From an uncultured Candidatus Saccharibacteria bacterium (lineage in GTDB: Bacteria; Patescibacteriota; Saccharimonadia; Saccharimonadales; Saccharimonadaceae), in NCBI GenBank assembly GCA_947090635.1, contig CAMUOM010000002.1, positions 49,594-113,593 of the forward strand: 64,000 nt of DNA, read 5' to 3'. Position 1 is the first letter of the stretch. Each line of letters opens with the position of its first letter. Below the pieces are notes generated by a model that saw nothing but the letters and a program-made list of their open reading frames with translations, was not told the origin of the DNA and searched no databases. Made by a program: the position numbers and the translations under genes. Positions 27,561-35,414 of this stretch are shown piece by piece.

Positions 27561-27993
27561 GATTATTGCCGTTGGTAAAAAGACCGCTCCTGAATTAGTG
27601 GCGGCTATCCAAAATTACCAGCAGCGCTTGCGCGCGCCGTTTACCGTGGAGTGGGTGCTGCTGCCTTACTCGGCGCAGTCGGGTGACGCAGCGCGTGACG
27701 AAGAGTCGGCGGCCATTATGAAGCATCTGACGCCGCAAACGCGGGTGATTCTACTGGACGAGCGTGGCCAGTTAATGACCAGCCCCGAGTTTTCAACTGC
27801 TCTGCAACAGGGGTCGGCGACCTTAATTATCGGTGGCGCTTATGGGGTGAACGATGCCCTGCGCCAGCGTGCAGACGTGGTAGTAAGTCTCTCGAAGCTC
27901 GTTTTTCCGCATCAACTAGTGCGGCTAATTTTAATGGAACAAATTTATCGGGCGCAGGCGATTGCCCTGCACCACCCATATCACCATATTTAG
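27553..27993 (+). CDS. rlmH: 23S rRNA (pseudouridine1915-N3)-methyltransferase RlmH
   Basis: A 146-residue SPOUT methyltransferase. It starts with MLKIIAVGK and has LDERGQLMTSPEFS, the knotted SAM site (LIIGGAYGVND) and the C-terminal LVRLILMEQIYRAQAIALHHPYHH. It methylates pseudouridine 1915 in helix 69 of 23S rRNA. It is translationally coupled to the HIT gene. Confidence 0.95.
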   Translation: MLKIIAVGKKTAPELVAAIQNYQQRLRAPFTVEWVLLPYSAQSGDAARDEESAAIMKHLTPQTRVILLDERGQLMTSPEFSTALQQGSATLIIGGAYGVNDALRQRADVVVSLSKLVFPHQLVRLILMEQIYRAQAIALHHPYHHI

Positions 27994-28062
27994 CTTGTGG
28001 AAAATAATAGAGTTTTCCACCAAAAATAAAAAGTTTTCCACAAGTGCAAAACCTGTGGAAAA
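27994..28062. repeat. Cluster of four TTTTCCAC-type 9-mers forming overlapping inverted repeats
   Basis: Between convergent gene ends the motif TGTGGAAAA or its complement occurs at 27996-28004, 28034-28042 and 28054-28062, with a variant TTTTCCACC at 28013-28021. CTTGTGGAAAA pairs with TTTTCCACAAG over 11 bases, and AGTTTTCCACA with TGTGGAAAACT. The motif resembles DnaA boxes (TTATCCACA). It could also act as RNA hairpins at the 3' ends. Confidence 0.55.
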
Positions 28063-28091
28063 CTATGGAGTTTTAAACAGAACTACCTCTG

Positions 28092-29399
28092 TTACTTACT
28101 GGCTTTCTTCTTTGCCTGATGCATGGCTAAAGCGATGGCTGTCTTGGCGGTTGCTAGCTCATCCCATGGCTCGTCGGCCGTAGCGCGGGCGATGGTCTTT
28201 TCGTGACCCTTGCCCATCAAAACGACCACATCACCCTTCTGTGCGATAGACATGGCATGGTTGATGGCTTCGGTGCGGTCGTCGATAAAGAAGAGGCTCT
28301 TGCCTTCCACCTTGCCGGCTTCAATAGCACCCTTCGCGAGCTTTTCAGACTGCGCACGCACTGGGCCACGTGGGTCATCCTCGGTAAGAATTACGATATC
28401 GGAATTCTCGGCAGCAATCTTACCCATATGAGGTAGCTTAGTCTGGTCGCGCTTGCCCGCACCACCAAAGACGGTAATCACTCGCCCCTTAGCTAGCTTG
28501 TTAATCCCTGGTAGAAGCTTCTGATAGGCGTCAGGAGTATGGGCGAAGTCGATAATAACGTCGTAATCCTGACCAAGGTCGACGCGGTTCATACGCCCTT
28601 CTACGCCATCCAGCGTGGCAATACCCTGTTCGATTTGCTCTTTACTGAGGCCGAGGCCGATACCTACTGCGGTTGCGGCGAGTGAGTTATAAACGTTAAA
28701 TTCACCTGGGATTTGCGTCTTAATATGATATAAGGTCTTGTCATAGCGCGTGTAGTACTCCACACCGGCAGTCGAAAGCTTGATGCGGGTCGCCTTAAGG
28801 TCACCGTTCTCAATGCCGTAAGTAATTGGGTGTGGTACAAGCGGCTTGAAGTAGCCCACCGAAGGGTCGTCGGCGTTGGCAATGCCGACGCCACGTCCAC
28901 CCCGCTTGGCGTTGCTAGCGCAGAGCTTAAAGAGCTTCATTTTAGCTTCGCGGTAGCGCTTAAAGGTGCGGTGGTAATCGAGGTGTTCCTCAGTGACATT
29001 GGTCTCAACCACAACATCGTATGGCACGCCAAACACGCGGTGCTGCGCGAGAGCGTGCGAGCTGGTCTCAAGTACCAGATATTTAATGCCGGCTTCGCGC
29101 ATCTTAGCGAGGCGCTTGTTGAGTGTTGCTGGGTCGGCTGTGGTCATATGCGCACTCTGTGTGGTAACCTCGTCGTTAATGGCGTTGGCCACGGTGGACA
29201 TTAGTCCGACTTGGTAGCCAGCCTTTAACAACATATTGTAAATCATAAAACAAGTAGTGGTTTTGCCATTGGTGCCGGTGACACCAATTACCGTCATGCC
29301 ACTGGCAGGATAATCATATTTAGTGGCCTTCATAAAAGCCTGAATCGCATGAACTGGGACAAGCGCGGAGTTGCGAGCATCGCGAATAGTGTATTTCAT
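28092..29399 (-). CDS. murE: MurE-type Mur ligase (UDP-N-acetylmuramyl-tripeptide synthetase-like)
   Basis: From the ATG at 29399 the protein is 435 residues. The ATP loop GVTGTNGKTTT is at about residues 36-46, MurE-type central segments follow (HMTTADPATLNKRL, ETSSHALAQHRV, NVTEEHLDYH), and the C-terminal domain has EDDPRGPVR where MurE has its DNPR amino-acid-selecting motif. The N-terminal UDP-binding domain is much shorter than in classic MurE of about 490 residues. It probably adds the third residue of the peptidoglycan stem; the substrate amino acid cannot be read from the sequence. A TGG-extended TATAAT box ends six bases before the ATG. Confidence 0.88.
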   Translation of the reverse strand: MKYTIRDARNSALVPVHAIQAFMKATKYDYPASGMTVIGVTGTNGKTTTCFMIYNMLLKAGYQVGLMSTVANAINDEVTTQSAHMTTADPATLNKRLAKMREAGIKYLVLETSSHALAQHRVFGVPYDVVVETNVTEEHLDYHRTFKRYREAKMKLFKLCASNAKRGGRGVGIANADDPSVGYFKPLVPHPITYGIENGDLKATRIKLSTAGVEYYTRYDKTLYHIKTQIPGEFNVYNSLAATAVGIGLGLSKEQIEQGIATLDGVEGRMNRVDLGQDYDVIIDFAHTPDAYQKLLPGINKLAKGRVITVFGGAGKRDQTKLPHMGKIAAENSDIVILTEDDPRGPVRAQSEKLAKGAIEAGKVEGKSLFFIDDRTEAINHAMSIAQKGDVVVLMGKGHEKTIARATADEPWDELATAKTAIALAMHQAKKKASK

Positions 29400-29444
29400 A
29401 GTATCATTATACCACCCCCACAAATTGTGCTAAAATTTAAGTGA

Positions 29445-30494
29445 ATGAATGTGTTAGGTGTTGAGAGTTCGTGTGACGAAACAGCTGCTGCTGTGGTGCG
29501 TGATGGGCGGCAGATTATCTCAAATGTAGTAAATACGCAGATTGATATTCATAAGGTGTACGGCGGCGTGGTGCCAGAGGTGGCGGCGCGGTCGCATCTT
29601 GAGGTTGTAGTGCCGGTGATTGAACAAGCTGTAACTGAGGCTGGTGGCTGGGATAAGGTTGATGCCGTGGCGGCGACCATGATGCCGGGGCTGATTGGTT
29701 CACTCCTCATGGGCTCGCTCACTGCGCGCACGTTAGCTTTAATGCACCACAAGCCCTTCTACCCTTGTCATCACGTTGAAGGGCATGTTTATGCTAACTT
29801 TTTGATGGACAACCCGCCGGAATTTCCGTTTCTCGCGCTAATTGTCAGTGGTGGGCACTCGCAAATTGTGTTGTTCCGCGACCATGGCGATTATACTCTG
29901 CTCGGTCAGACGGCGGACGATGCCGTGGGTGAAGCGTTTGATAAGGTGGCGAAGATTATTGGCCTGCCCTACCCTGGTGGCCCAGCGATTTCAAAGGCAG
30001 CCGAAAGTGGCGACCCGCACCGTTACCACTTGCCAAAGGCGCACATGCAGGGCAAATACGACTTCTCGTTTTCAGGGGTCAAGACGGCATTGCTTCGGGC
30101 AGTACAAGATGCCGTGGGTGTGGACCATACCTTCCCTTCCACACAGTTGGCAGCCAAGCTGACCCCGCAGCAAGTGAGTGATTTTGCGGCCAGCTTTCAG
30201 TTTACTGCAGTAGACACTTTGGTAGAGAAACTAGTGGCGGCGACCCGTGAATATGCGCCAAAATCAGTGGTTATTGCTGGTGGTGTGGCGGCTAATACTG
30301 AGTTGCGACGCCAGCTAAGAGAGCGGTTGCCGATTGAGATTAACTTCCCATCCCCTGCCCTTTGTACCGATAATGGCGCGATGATTGCTGCGCTTGGTTA
30401 CTACAAGGCGCAACGCATCAAGCCATCCGACCCACGTCGACTCGATGTCATCCCCTCAATTTCGATGTCAAAGACGATTTGGGGGTTGCGCTAA
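29445..30494 (+). CDS. tsaD: tRNA N6-adenosine threonylcarbamoyltransferase TsaD
   Basis: A 349-residue protein of normal length. The N terminus is VLGVESSCDETAAAVV, the metal-binding His pair is in HHVEGHVYAN, and the ASKHA-fold motifs include LIVSGGHSQIVL and DDAVGEAFDKVAKIIGLPYP. TsaD transfers threonylcarbamoyl to A37 of ANN-decoding tRNAs. It is transcribed divergently from murE across a 45-bp gap. Confidence 0.96.
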   Translation: MNVLGVESSCDETAAAVVRDGRQIISNVVNTQIDIHKVYGGVVPEVAARSHLEVVVPVIEQAVTEAGGWDKVDAVAATMMPGLIGSLLMGSLTARTLALMHHKPFYPCHHVEGHVYANFLMDNPPEFPFLALIVSGGHSQIVLFRDHGDYTLLGQTADDAVGEAFDKVAKIIGLPYPGGPAISKAAESGDPHRYHLPKAHMQGKYDFSFSGVKTALLRAVQDAVGVDHTFPSTQLAAKLTPQQVSDFAASFQFTAVDTLVEKLVAATREYAPKSVVIAGGVAANTELRRQLRERLPIEINFPSPALCTDNGAMIAALGYYKAQRIKPSDPRRLDVIPSISMSKTIWGLR

Positions 30495-30529
30495 AGCTTA
30501 AAGTGTGATATACTAAGAATGTACAATTT

Positions 30530-31468
30530 ATGAATGAGGTGACAGGGAGTATTCTTCAGAGCTCAGCCTGGCGGGTTTTTAATGCTATTTCTTACGAAAC
30601 TGCTTATGAATCCGATCAGAAGTGGCACTACGTCGCCATTCTTGAACACGGCCAGTTTAGTAATCGCTGGTATTGCCCCTATGGCCCAGTGGCACAAGAT
30701 GTGACGTCATTTAAGGCAGCCATCGCGAGTCTCAAGCGGATAGGTAAGAATAAAGGGGTAGATTTCATCCGGATTGAGCCGGATGTACTAGGAGTTACAC
30801 CTCAGTTATTGCGCGAAATGGGCTTTAAACACAGCCGTCGTGACGTCCAGCCGCCACATACCGTGGTTAACGATGTGTCGGTAGGGGAAGAGGCGATTAT
30901 GGCCGAGCTCTCGCAGACGGCACGGCGTTACGCGCGGAAGTGCGACAAGGCGGGTATTACTTATAGCGTGAGCTACGACCCAAATGATATTGATGACTTT
31001 ATTAAGATGATTCACGATGTCAGCCAGCGCACAGGAATGAAACCTCATGACGACATGCATTATCGCTTGCTGGCTGAGCGATTATTCCCGCAAAAGGTGG
31101 CAGGACTACTGTTTGCCGAGCTAGCAGGGAAGCGTATCGCCTCAATTATCTTCTTTAATAATGGCGAAACTATGAGCTATGCCCACGCCGCCAACTACAC
31201 GGAGTACCGTAAGTACTCGCCAGCTACGGGTCTAGGGCTGTTTGCCTTGAAATTTGCTCACCAACAGGGGTGCAAGTGGTTCGACTGGTATGGCGTAGCG
31301 CCAGAGGTAGATGATGGTAATCCACGCTGGCACGCTTGGCGTGGCTTTACACAGTTTAAGCTCTCTTATGGTGGTAAGCGAGTAGATTACGTGGGTACTT
31401 GGGAACTGCCATTGCGCCCGTGGCGGTATCGGTTATACCGTTTACTATTAATTATTACTCGTCGCTAG
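30530..31468 (+). CDS. FemA/FemB/FemX-like peptidoglycan bridge aminoacyltransferase
   Basis: A 312-residue protein with two GNAT-like halves. Recognisable segments are FIRIEPDVLGVTPQLLREMG, ARKCDKAGITYSV, VAGLLFAELAGKRIASIIFF, and the C-terminal LFALKFAHQQGCKWFDWYGV and FKLSYGGKRVDYVGTWELPL. Fem enzymes attach amino acids from aminoacyl-tRNA to the lipid II peptide. With murE and the D,D-carboxypeptidase nearby, it supports a complete cell wall. The amino acid used is unknown. A TGA-extended TATACT box lies about 15 bases before the start. Confidence 0.88.
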   Translation: MNEVTGSILQSSAWRVFNAISYETAYESDQKWHYVAILEHGQFSNRWYCPYGPVAQDVTSFKAAIASLKRIGKNKGVDFIRIEPDVLGVTPQLLREMGFKHSRRDVQPPHTVVNDVSVGEEAIMAELSQTARRYARKCDKAGITYSVSYDPNDIDDFIKMIHDVSQRTGMKPHDDMHYRLLAERLFPQKVAGLLFAELAGKRIASIIFFNNGETMSYAHAANYTEYRKYSPATGLGLFALKFAHQQGCKWFDWYGVAPEVDDGNPRWHAWRGFTQFKLSYGGKRVDYVGTWELPLRPWRYRLYRLLLIITRR

Positions 31469-31527
31469 GCGGGAGGTGGTATAATATTACTATAATAAAG
31501 GTCGCTACGACCTAGTTTAGGATTAGA

Positions 31528-34089
31528 ATGAATTTACCAAAGACATATGAACCAAACCAATATGAAACCACTATCTATGCATTGTGGGAGAGCAGTGGGG
31601 CGTTTGCGCCGAGTGGCAAGGGCGACCCGTATTGCATCGTGATGCCGCCGCCGAATGCCAACGGTAACTTGCATGTGGGGCACGGCTACATGATTCCGAT
31701 TGAGGATATTTTAACGCGCTATTATCGGATGCAAGGGCGCGACACGTTGTGGATTCCGGGCGCTGACCACGCTGGGTTTGAAACTTGGGTGGTGTTTGAG
31801 CGTAGCTTAAACAAAGAGGGGCACTCGCGGTTTGATTATAGTCGTGAAGAGCTGTATCGCCGGACGTGGGATTTTGTGGCTCAGAACAGAGGTAACATGG
31901 AGTTGCAGATTCGGGCGCTGGGTGCGTCTTGTGACTGGAACTCGAAGGTCTTCACTCTTGATAAGAAGGTGGTGGATACCGTTTATAATACGTTTAAGAA
32001 ATTATGGGATGACGGCCTGATTTATCGGGGTAACCGCATTGTAAACTACTGTCCGCATCACCAGACGGCATTTGCAGATATTGAGGTGGAATTTAAGCCG
32101 GAAGCTTCGCACCTCTGGCACATTGTGTATCGTACCGCCGATGGCAAGCAGAGTATTGAGGTAGCGACGACACGACCAGAGACGATGCTGGGTGATGTGG
32201 CGATTGCAGTTCATCCGGATGACCCAAAGTATACGGATTTGGTTGGTAAGCGGGTGATTGTACCACTTGTGGGGCGCTCAATTCCAGTGGTGGCAGATGA
32301 AGGTGTGGAGCTTGGCTTTGGTACGGGTGCTGTAAAAATTACACCAGCACACGACCCGCTTGACTTTGAAATTGGCCAACGTCATCACCTTGAGGCTATC
32401 TCGGTAATTGGCACGGACGGCAATATGACCGACGCCGTACCAGAGAAGTATCGTGGCATGACAGTCGACGAAGCGCGCGACGCGGTCGTAGCGGACTTGC
32501 AGGCTTGCGGCGCATTAACAGAGATGGAAGACTTTACGCACGATGTCCCGCATTGCTATAAGTGTGGCACGACGATTCAGCCACTTCTGATGAAACAATG
32601 GTTCATTAACGTCAAGCCGCTAGCGCAGCGGGCGCGTGAGGCGGTGTTGGCTGGTAAGGTGCGCTTTGTGCCAGAACATAAGGGCGAGGAGTTAATTCAT
32701 TATTACGACGAGCTGCGCGACTGGAACATCAGCCGGCAGATTCCGTGGGGTATTCCGATTCCCGCCTTCCATGCGGCGGACGACCCAGACGATTGGATTT
32801 TTGATACGCGCGTAGATCAGACCGAGATTGAGGTGAATGGTAAGTCGTACATTCGCGACGAAGACACCTTTGATACGTGGTTTAGTAGCGGTCAGTGGCC
32901 ATTTGTTACCACTGATGTGATGCAACAGGGCGAACTCAAGCGCTTCTATCCGAACGCGGTGATGGAGACCGGTGTAGACATTTTGCGTCCGTGGGTGGCG
33001 CGCATGATTATGCTTGGGCTCTACGTGACGGGTGAAGTGCCATTCCATGACGTCTTTTTGCATGGTTTAATTTTGGATGGCCACGGTCAGAAGATGAGTA
33101 AGAGTAAGGGTAATGTGGTGAACCCGATAGAAGTGGTAGAAAAGTACGGTTCCGATGCTTTGCGCATTGGTATTGTAATGAATCGTTCGGCGGGGCAGGC
33201 GCAGGCCTTCTCAGAGGCTTCGGTGATTGCGGGGCGGAATTTCTGCAACAAGCTGTGGAATATCGCGCGCTATATTGAGGCGAAGGCGGATGAGGCAGGC
33301 GTGACCAACGACGCAGCCGACCACGCTAAGCCAACGCAGATTGCTGACCACTGGATTTACCGGAAGCTTGACCAAGCGCGGCAGACTTTGGACAGCCATC
33401 TTGCCAATTATCGCTTTGCTGAGGCGGTGGAGACGATGTATCACTTCATCTGGGACGATTTGGCTGACTGGTACATTGAGGCTAGTAAGCAGGGTAGCGA
33501 CCCAGCCTTTATGCGGCGAGTGCTCAATCAAGCGTTGCGCTTAGTGCATCCGTTTGCGCCGTTTGTGTCGGAGACAATTTGGACAACCTTGCGCGGCGAC
33601 GATACGCTACTGATTAGCCAGCATTGGCCACATCAGTTAGAATATGCGGCGCGGCAGGCGGAGCAGTTTGAGCGTGTAAAATCACTGGTGACCGCGGTGC
33701 GTAATATCACAGCACAGCTACCAAATGGCAAGTACACTCTGGTGCATGACGACGACCCGTTGCTCTTGGAGCAGGGCGAACTGGTGGCGAGCCTAGCAAA
33801 ATTAAAGCGCGTGAAGGTGGACCATACGCCGCATGGGCTGCATGTGGTTGACCAATTCACGACTTCTTGGCTAGAACTCACGCCGGAACAAATTGCCGAC
33901 TATCAGAAGCATCTCAGTAAACAACTTACTGCAGTGAAGGCGGAAATCGATGGCTTGGAGCGGCGCCTCAGTAACTCTGGCTACGTAGAACACGCCCCAG
34001 CGGAATTAGTGGCGGAGAGCCGCAAGGCTTTGGCGGACAAGCGCCAGCAAGAGGCGAAGCTCGCTACCATCTTAAATGAGATTAATTAA
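31528..34089 (+). CDS. valS: Valyl-tRNA synthetase
   Basis: An 853-residue class I synthetase. The HIGH site is NANGNLHVGHGYM, the KMSKS loop is GQKMSKSKGNVVNP, and the editing domain is present (VATTRPETMLGDVAIAVHP). The C terminus ends in a coiled-coil tRNA-binding arm, as in bacterial ValRS. A TGG-extended TATAAT box is at about 31480-31486, with a leader of about 40 bases. It charges tRNA-Val, including the copy at 61010. Confidence 0.97.
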   Translation: MNLPKTYEPNQYETTIYALWESSGAFAPSGKGDPYCIVMPPPNANGNLHVGHGYMIPIEDILTRYYRMQGRDTLWIPGADHAGFETWVVFERSLNKEGHSRFDYSREELYRRTWDFVAQNRGNMELQIRALGASCDWNSKVFTLDKKVVDTVYNTFKKLWDDGLIYRGNRIVNYCPHHQTAFADIEVEFKPEASHLWHIVYRTADGKQSIEVATTRPETMLGDVAIAVHPDDPKYTDLVGKRVIVPLVGRSIPVVADEGVELGFGTGAVKITPAHDPLDFEIGQRHHLEAISVIGTDGNMTDAVPEKYRGMTVDEARDAVVADLQACGALTEMEDFTHDVPHCYKCGTTIQPLLMKQWFINVKPLAQRAREAVLAGKVRFVPEHKGEELIHYYDELRDWNISRQIPWGIPIPAFHAADDPDDWIFDTRVDQTEIEVNGKSYIRDEDTFDTWFSSGQWPFVTTDVMQQGELKRFYPNAVMETGVDILRPWVARMIMLGLYVTGEVPFHDVFLHGLILDGHGQKMSKSKGNVVNPIEVVEKYGSDALRIGIVMNRSAGQAQAFSEASVIAGRNFCNKLWNIARYIEAKADEAGVTNDAADHAKPTQIADHWIYRKLDQARQTLDSHLANYRFAEAVETMYHFIWDDLADWYIEASKQGSDPAFMRRVLNQALRLVHPFAPFVSETIWTTLRGDDTLLISQHWPHQLEYAARQAEQFERVKSLVTAVRNITAQLPNGKYTLVHDDDPLLLEQGELVASLAKLKRVKVDHTPHGLHVVDQFTTSWLELTPEQIADYQKHLSKQLTAVKAEIDGLERRLSNSGYVEHAPAELVAESRKALADKRQQEAKLATILNEIN

Positions 34090-34093
34090 ACAC

Positions 34094-34166
34094 CTAGGTG
34101 TGTCAACTGTATTTGATGGATTTAATAAATTGCTTAAATTTGACAAAAAACAGTTGACAAGCCTAG
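34094..34166. promoter_or_regulatory. Inverted repeat at the rpoD promoter
   Basis: CTAGGTGTGTCAACTG (34094-34109) matches the reverse complement of CAGTTGACAAGCCTAG (34151-34166) at 14 of 16 positions. The right arm contains the -35 box of the promoter at 34154-34183. Two such arms 41 bases apart could bind a dimeric regulator with looping, or form a stem. Confidence 0.5.
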
Positions 34167-34183
34167 TCTTGGCCTGCTATCAT
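34154..34183 (+). promoter_or_regulatory. Sigma-70 type promoter of rpoD-polA
   Basis: TTGACA, 18 bases, TATCAT. The leader to the GTG at 34312 is long (about 120 bases) and ends in an AAGGGAG ribosome site. Confidence 0.65.
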
Positions 34184-34311
34184 ATGAATGATAATGGGCG
34201 TATTAGAATTGCCATTAAAGTCGACCGGCAAGACCCATGTTTGATCCGTTGATATCAGGATTTAAAAACGCTAACACTTCAAACAAAAAATAATTTAAGA
34301 AGGGAGTTTGA

Positions 34312-35412
34312 GTGGCTAAAAGACCAGATAAGGAAAGACTAACCGACGAAATAATGGACGACGACATGCCCGAGCCGGATGAGCTGGATGAATCGGATAT
34401 CGATGACGACACGGTAATCGAGCCGAGCGACATCGACGAAATTAGTGATGATTCGGTGCGCATTTATTTACGTGAGATTGGGCGCATTCCACTACTGAGT
34501 ACAGAAGAAGAAAACGAGCTGGCGCAAGAAATTATTAAAAACGCCGAGCCTTTGAAAGAGGCGGAGGCGCGTGACGCTGAAATTACGCAGTTGCTTAAGA
34601 ATGACGAGCTGTCGCAGAGCGAGCGCGCCAAGTTGTTTGCCGAGCAGAGTAAGTTACACCTCAAGATTAAGCGGTTGAAGCGGCCGAAGGATAAGATGGC
34701 CGAAGCAAATATGCGTTTGGTGGTGTCAATCGCCAAGCGTTACTCGGGGCGTGGGTTGGACTTTCTTGACCTGATTCAGGAGGGTAACACTGGTTTATTA
34801 CGCGCAGTGGAGAAATTCGACCCAAGCAAGGGCTTTAAGCTTTCGACTTATGCCACCTGGTGGATTCGTCAGGCGATTACTCGTGCTATCGCTGACCAAG
34901 CACGCACGATTCGTATTCCGGTGCACATGGTCGAGACCATCAACAAGCTGATGCGCATCCAGCGCAAGTTGACGCAGGAGTTGAACCGCGAGCCGACGAT
35001 TGAGGAGCTGGCGAAGGAAATGGACGAGACGCCAGAGAAGATTAAGTATGTCTTTAAGATTAAGCAGGACATTCAGTCGCTCGACGCCACGATTGGCAAT
35101 AACGACGATGACGATTCTTCGGAGCTGGGCGATATGATGGCGGACGACAAGGCGGCTAATCCAGAGGATACCGCGAGCGACCACCTCTTAAGCGAGCAGG
35201 TGATGGACGTAGTGAACGCTCTGTCGGACCGTGAGCAGAAAATTATCAAGCTGCGTTTTGGCTTGGACGGTGACCGACCGCACACCCTAGAAGAGGTGGG
35301 CGCCGAGTTTGCCGTGACGCGTGAGCGCATTCGCCAGATTGAGGCCAAGGCGCTGGCGAAGTTGCGCAAAAACAAAGAGACCGAGCGGCTACATGACTAT
35401 CTTGGGTTGTAA
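34312..35412 (+). CDS. rpoD: RNA polymerase primary sigma factor
   Basis: A 366-residue sigma-70. An acidic N-terminal segment precedes region 1.2 ([19 protein letters not shown]). Region 2 is [20 protein letters not shown] plus [17 protein letters not shown]. Region 3 and region 4 are present, the latter with the helix-turn-helix in [20 protein letters not shown]. There is no large region 1.1. This sigma would read the TGN-extended TATAAT promoters seen throughout the window. The start is a GTG with AAGGGAG. polA starts two bases after its stop. Confidence 0.96.
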   Translation: MAKRPDKERLTDEIMDDDMPEPDELDESDIDDDTVIEPSDIDEISDDSVRIYLREIGRIPLLSTEEENELAQEIIKNAEPLKEAEARDAEITQLLKNDELSQSERAKLFAEQSKLHLKIKRLKRPKDKMAEANMRLVVSIAKRYSGRGLDFLDLIQEGNTGLLRAVEKFDPSKGFKLSTYATWWIRQAITRAIADQARTIRIPVHMVETINKLMRIQRKLTQELNREPTIEELAKEMDETPEKIKYVFKIKQDIQSLDATIGNNDDDDSSELGDMMADDKAANPEDTASDHLLSEQVMDVVNALSDREQKIIKLRFGLDGDRPHTLEEVGAEFAVTRERIRQIEAKALAKLRKNKETERLHDYLGL

Positions 35413-35414
35413 CG

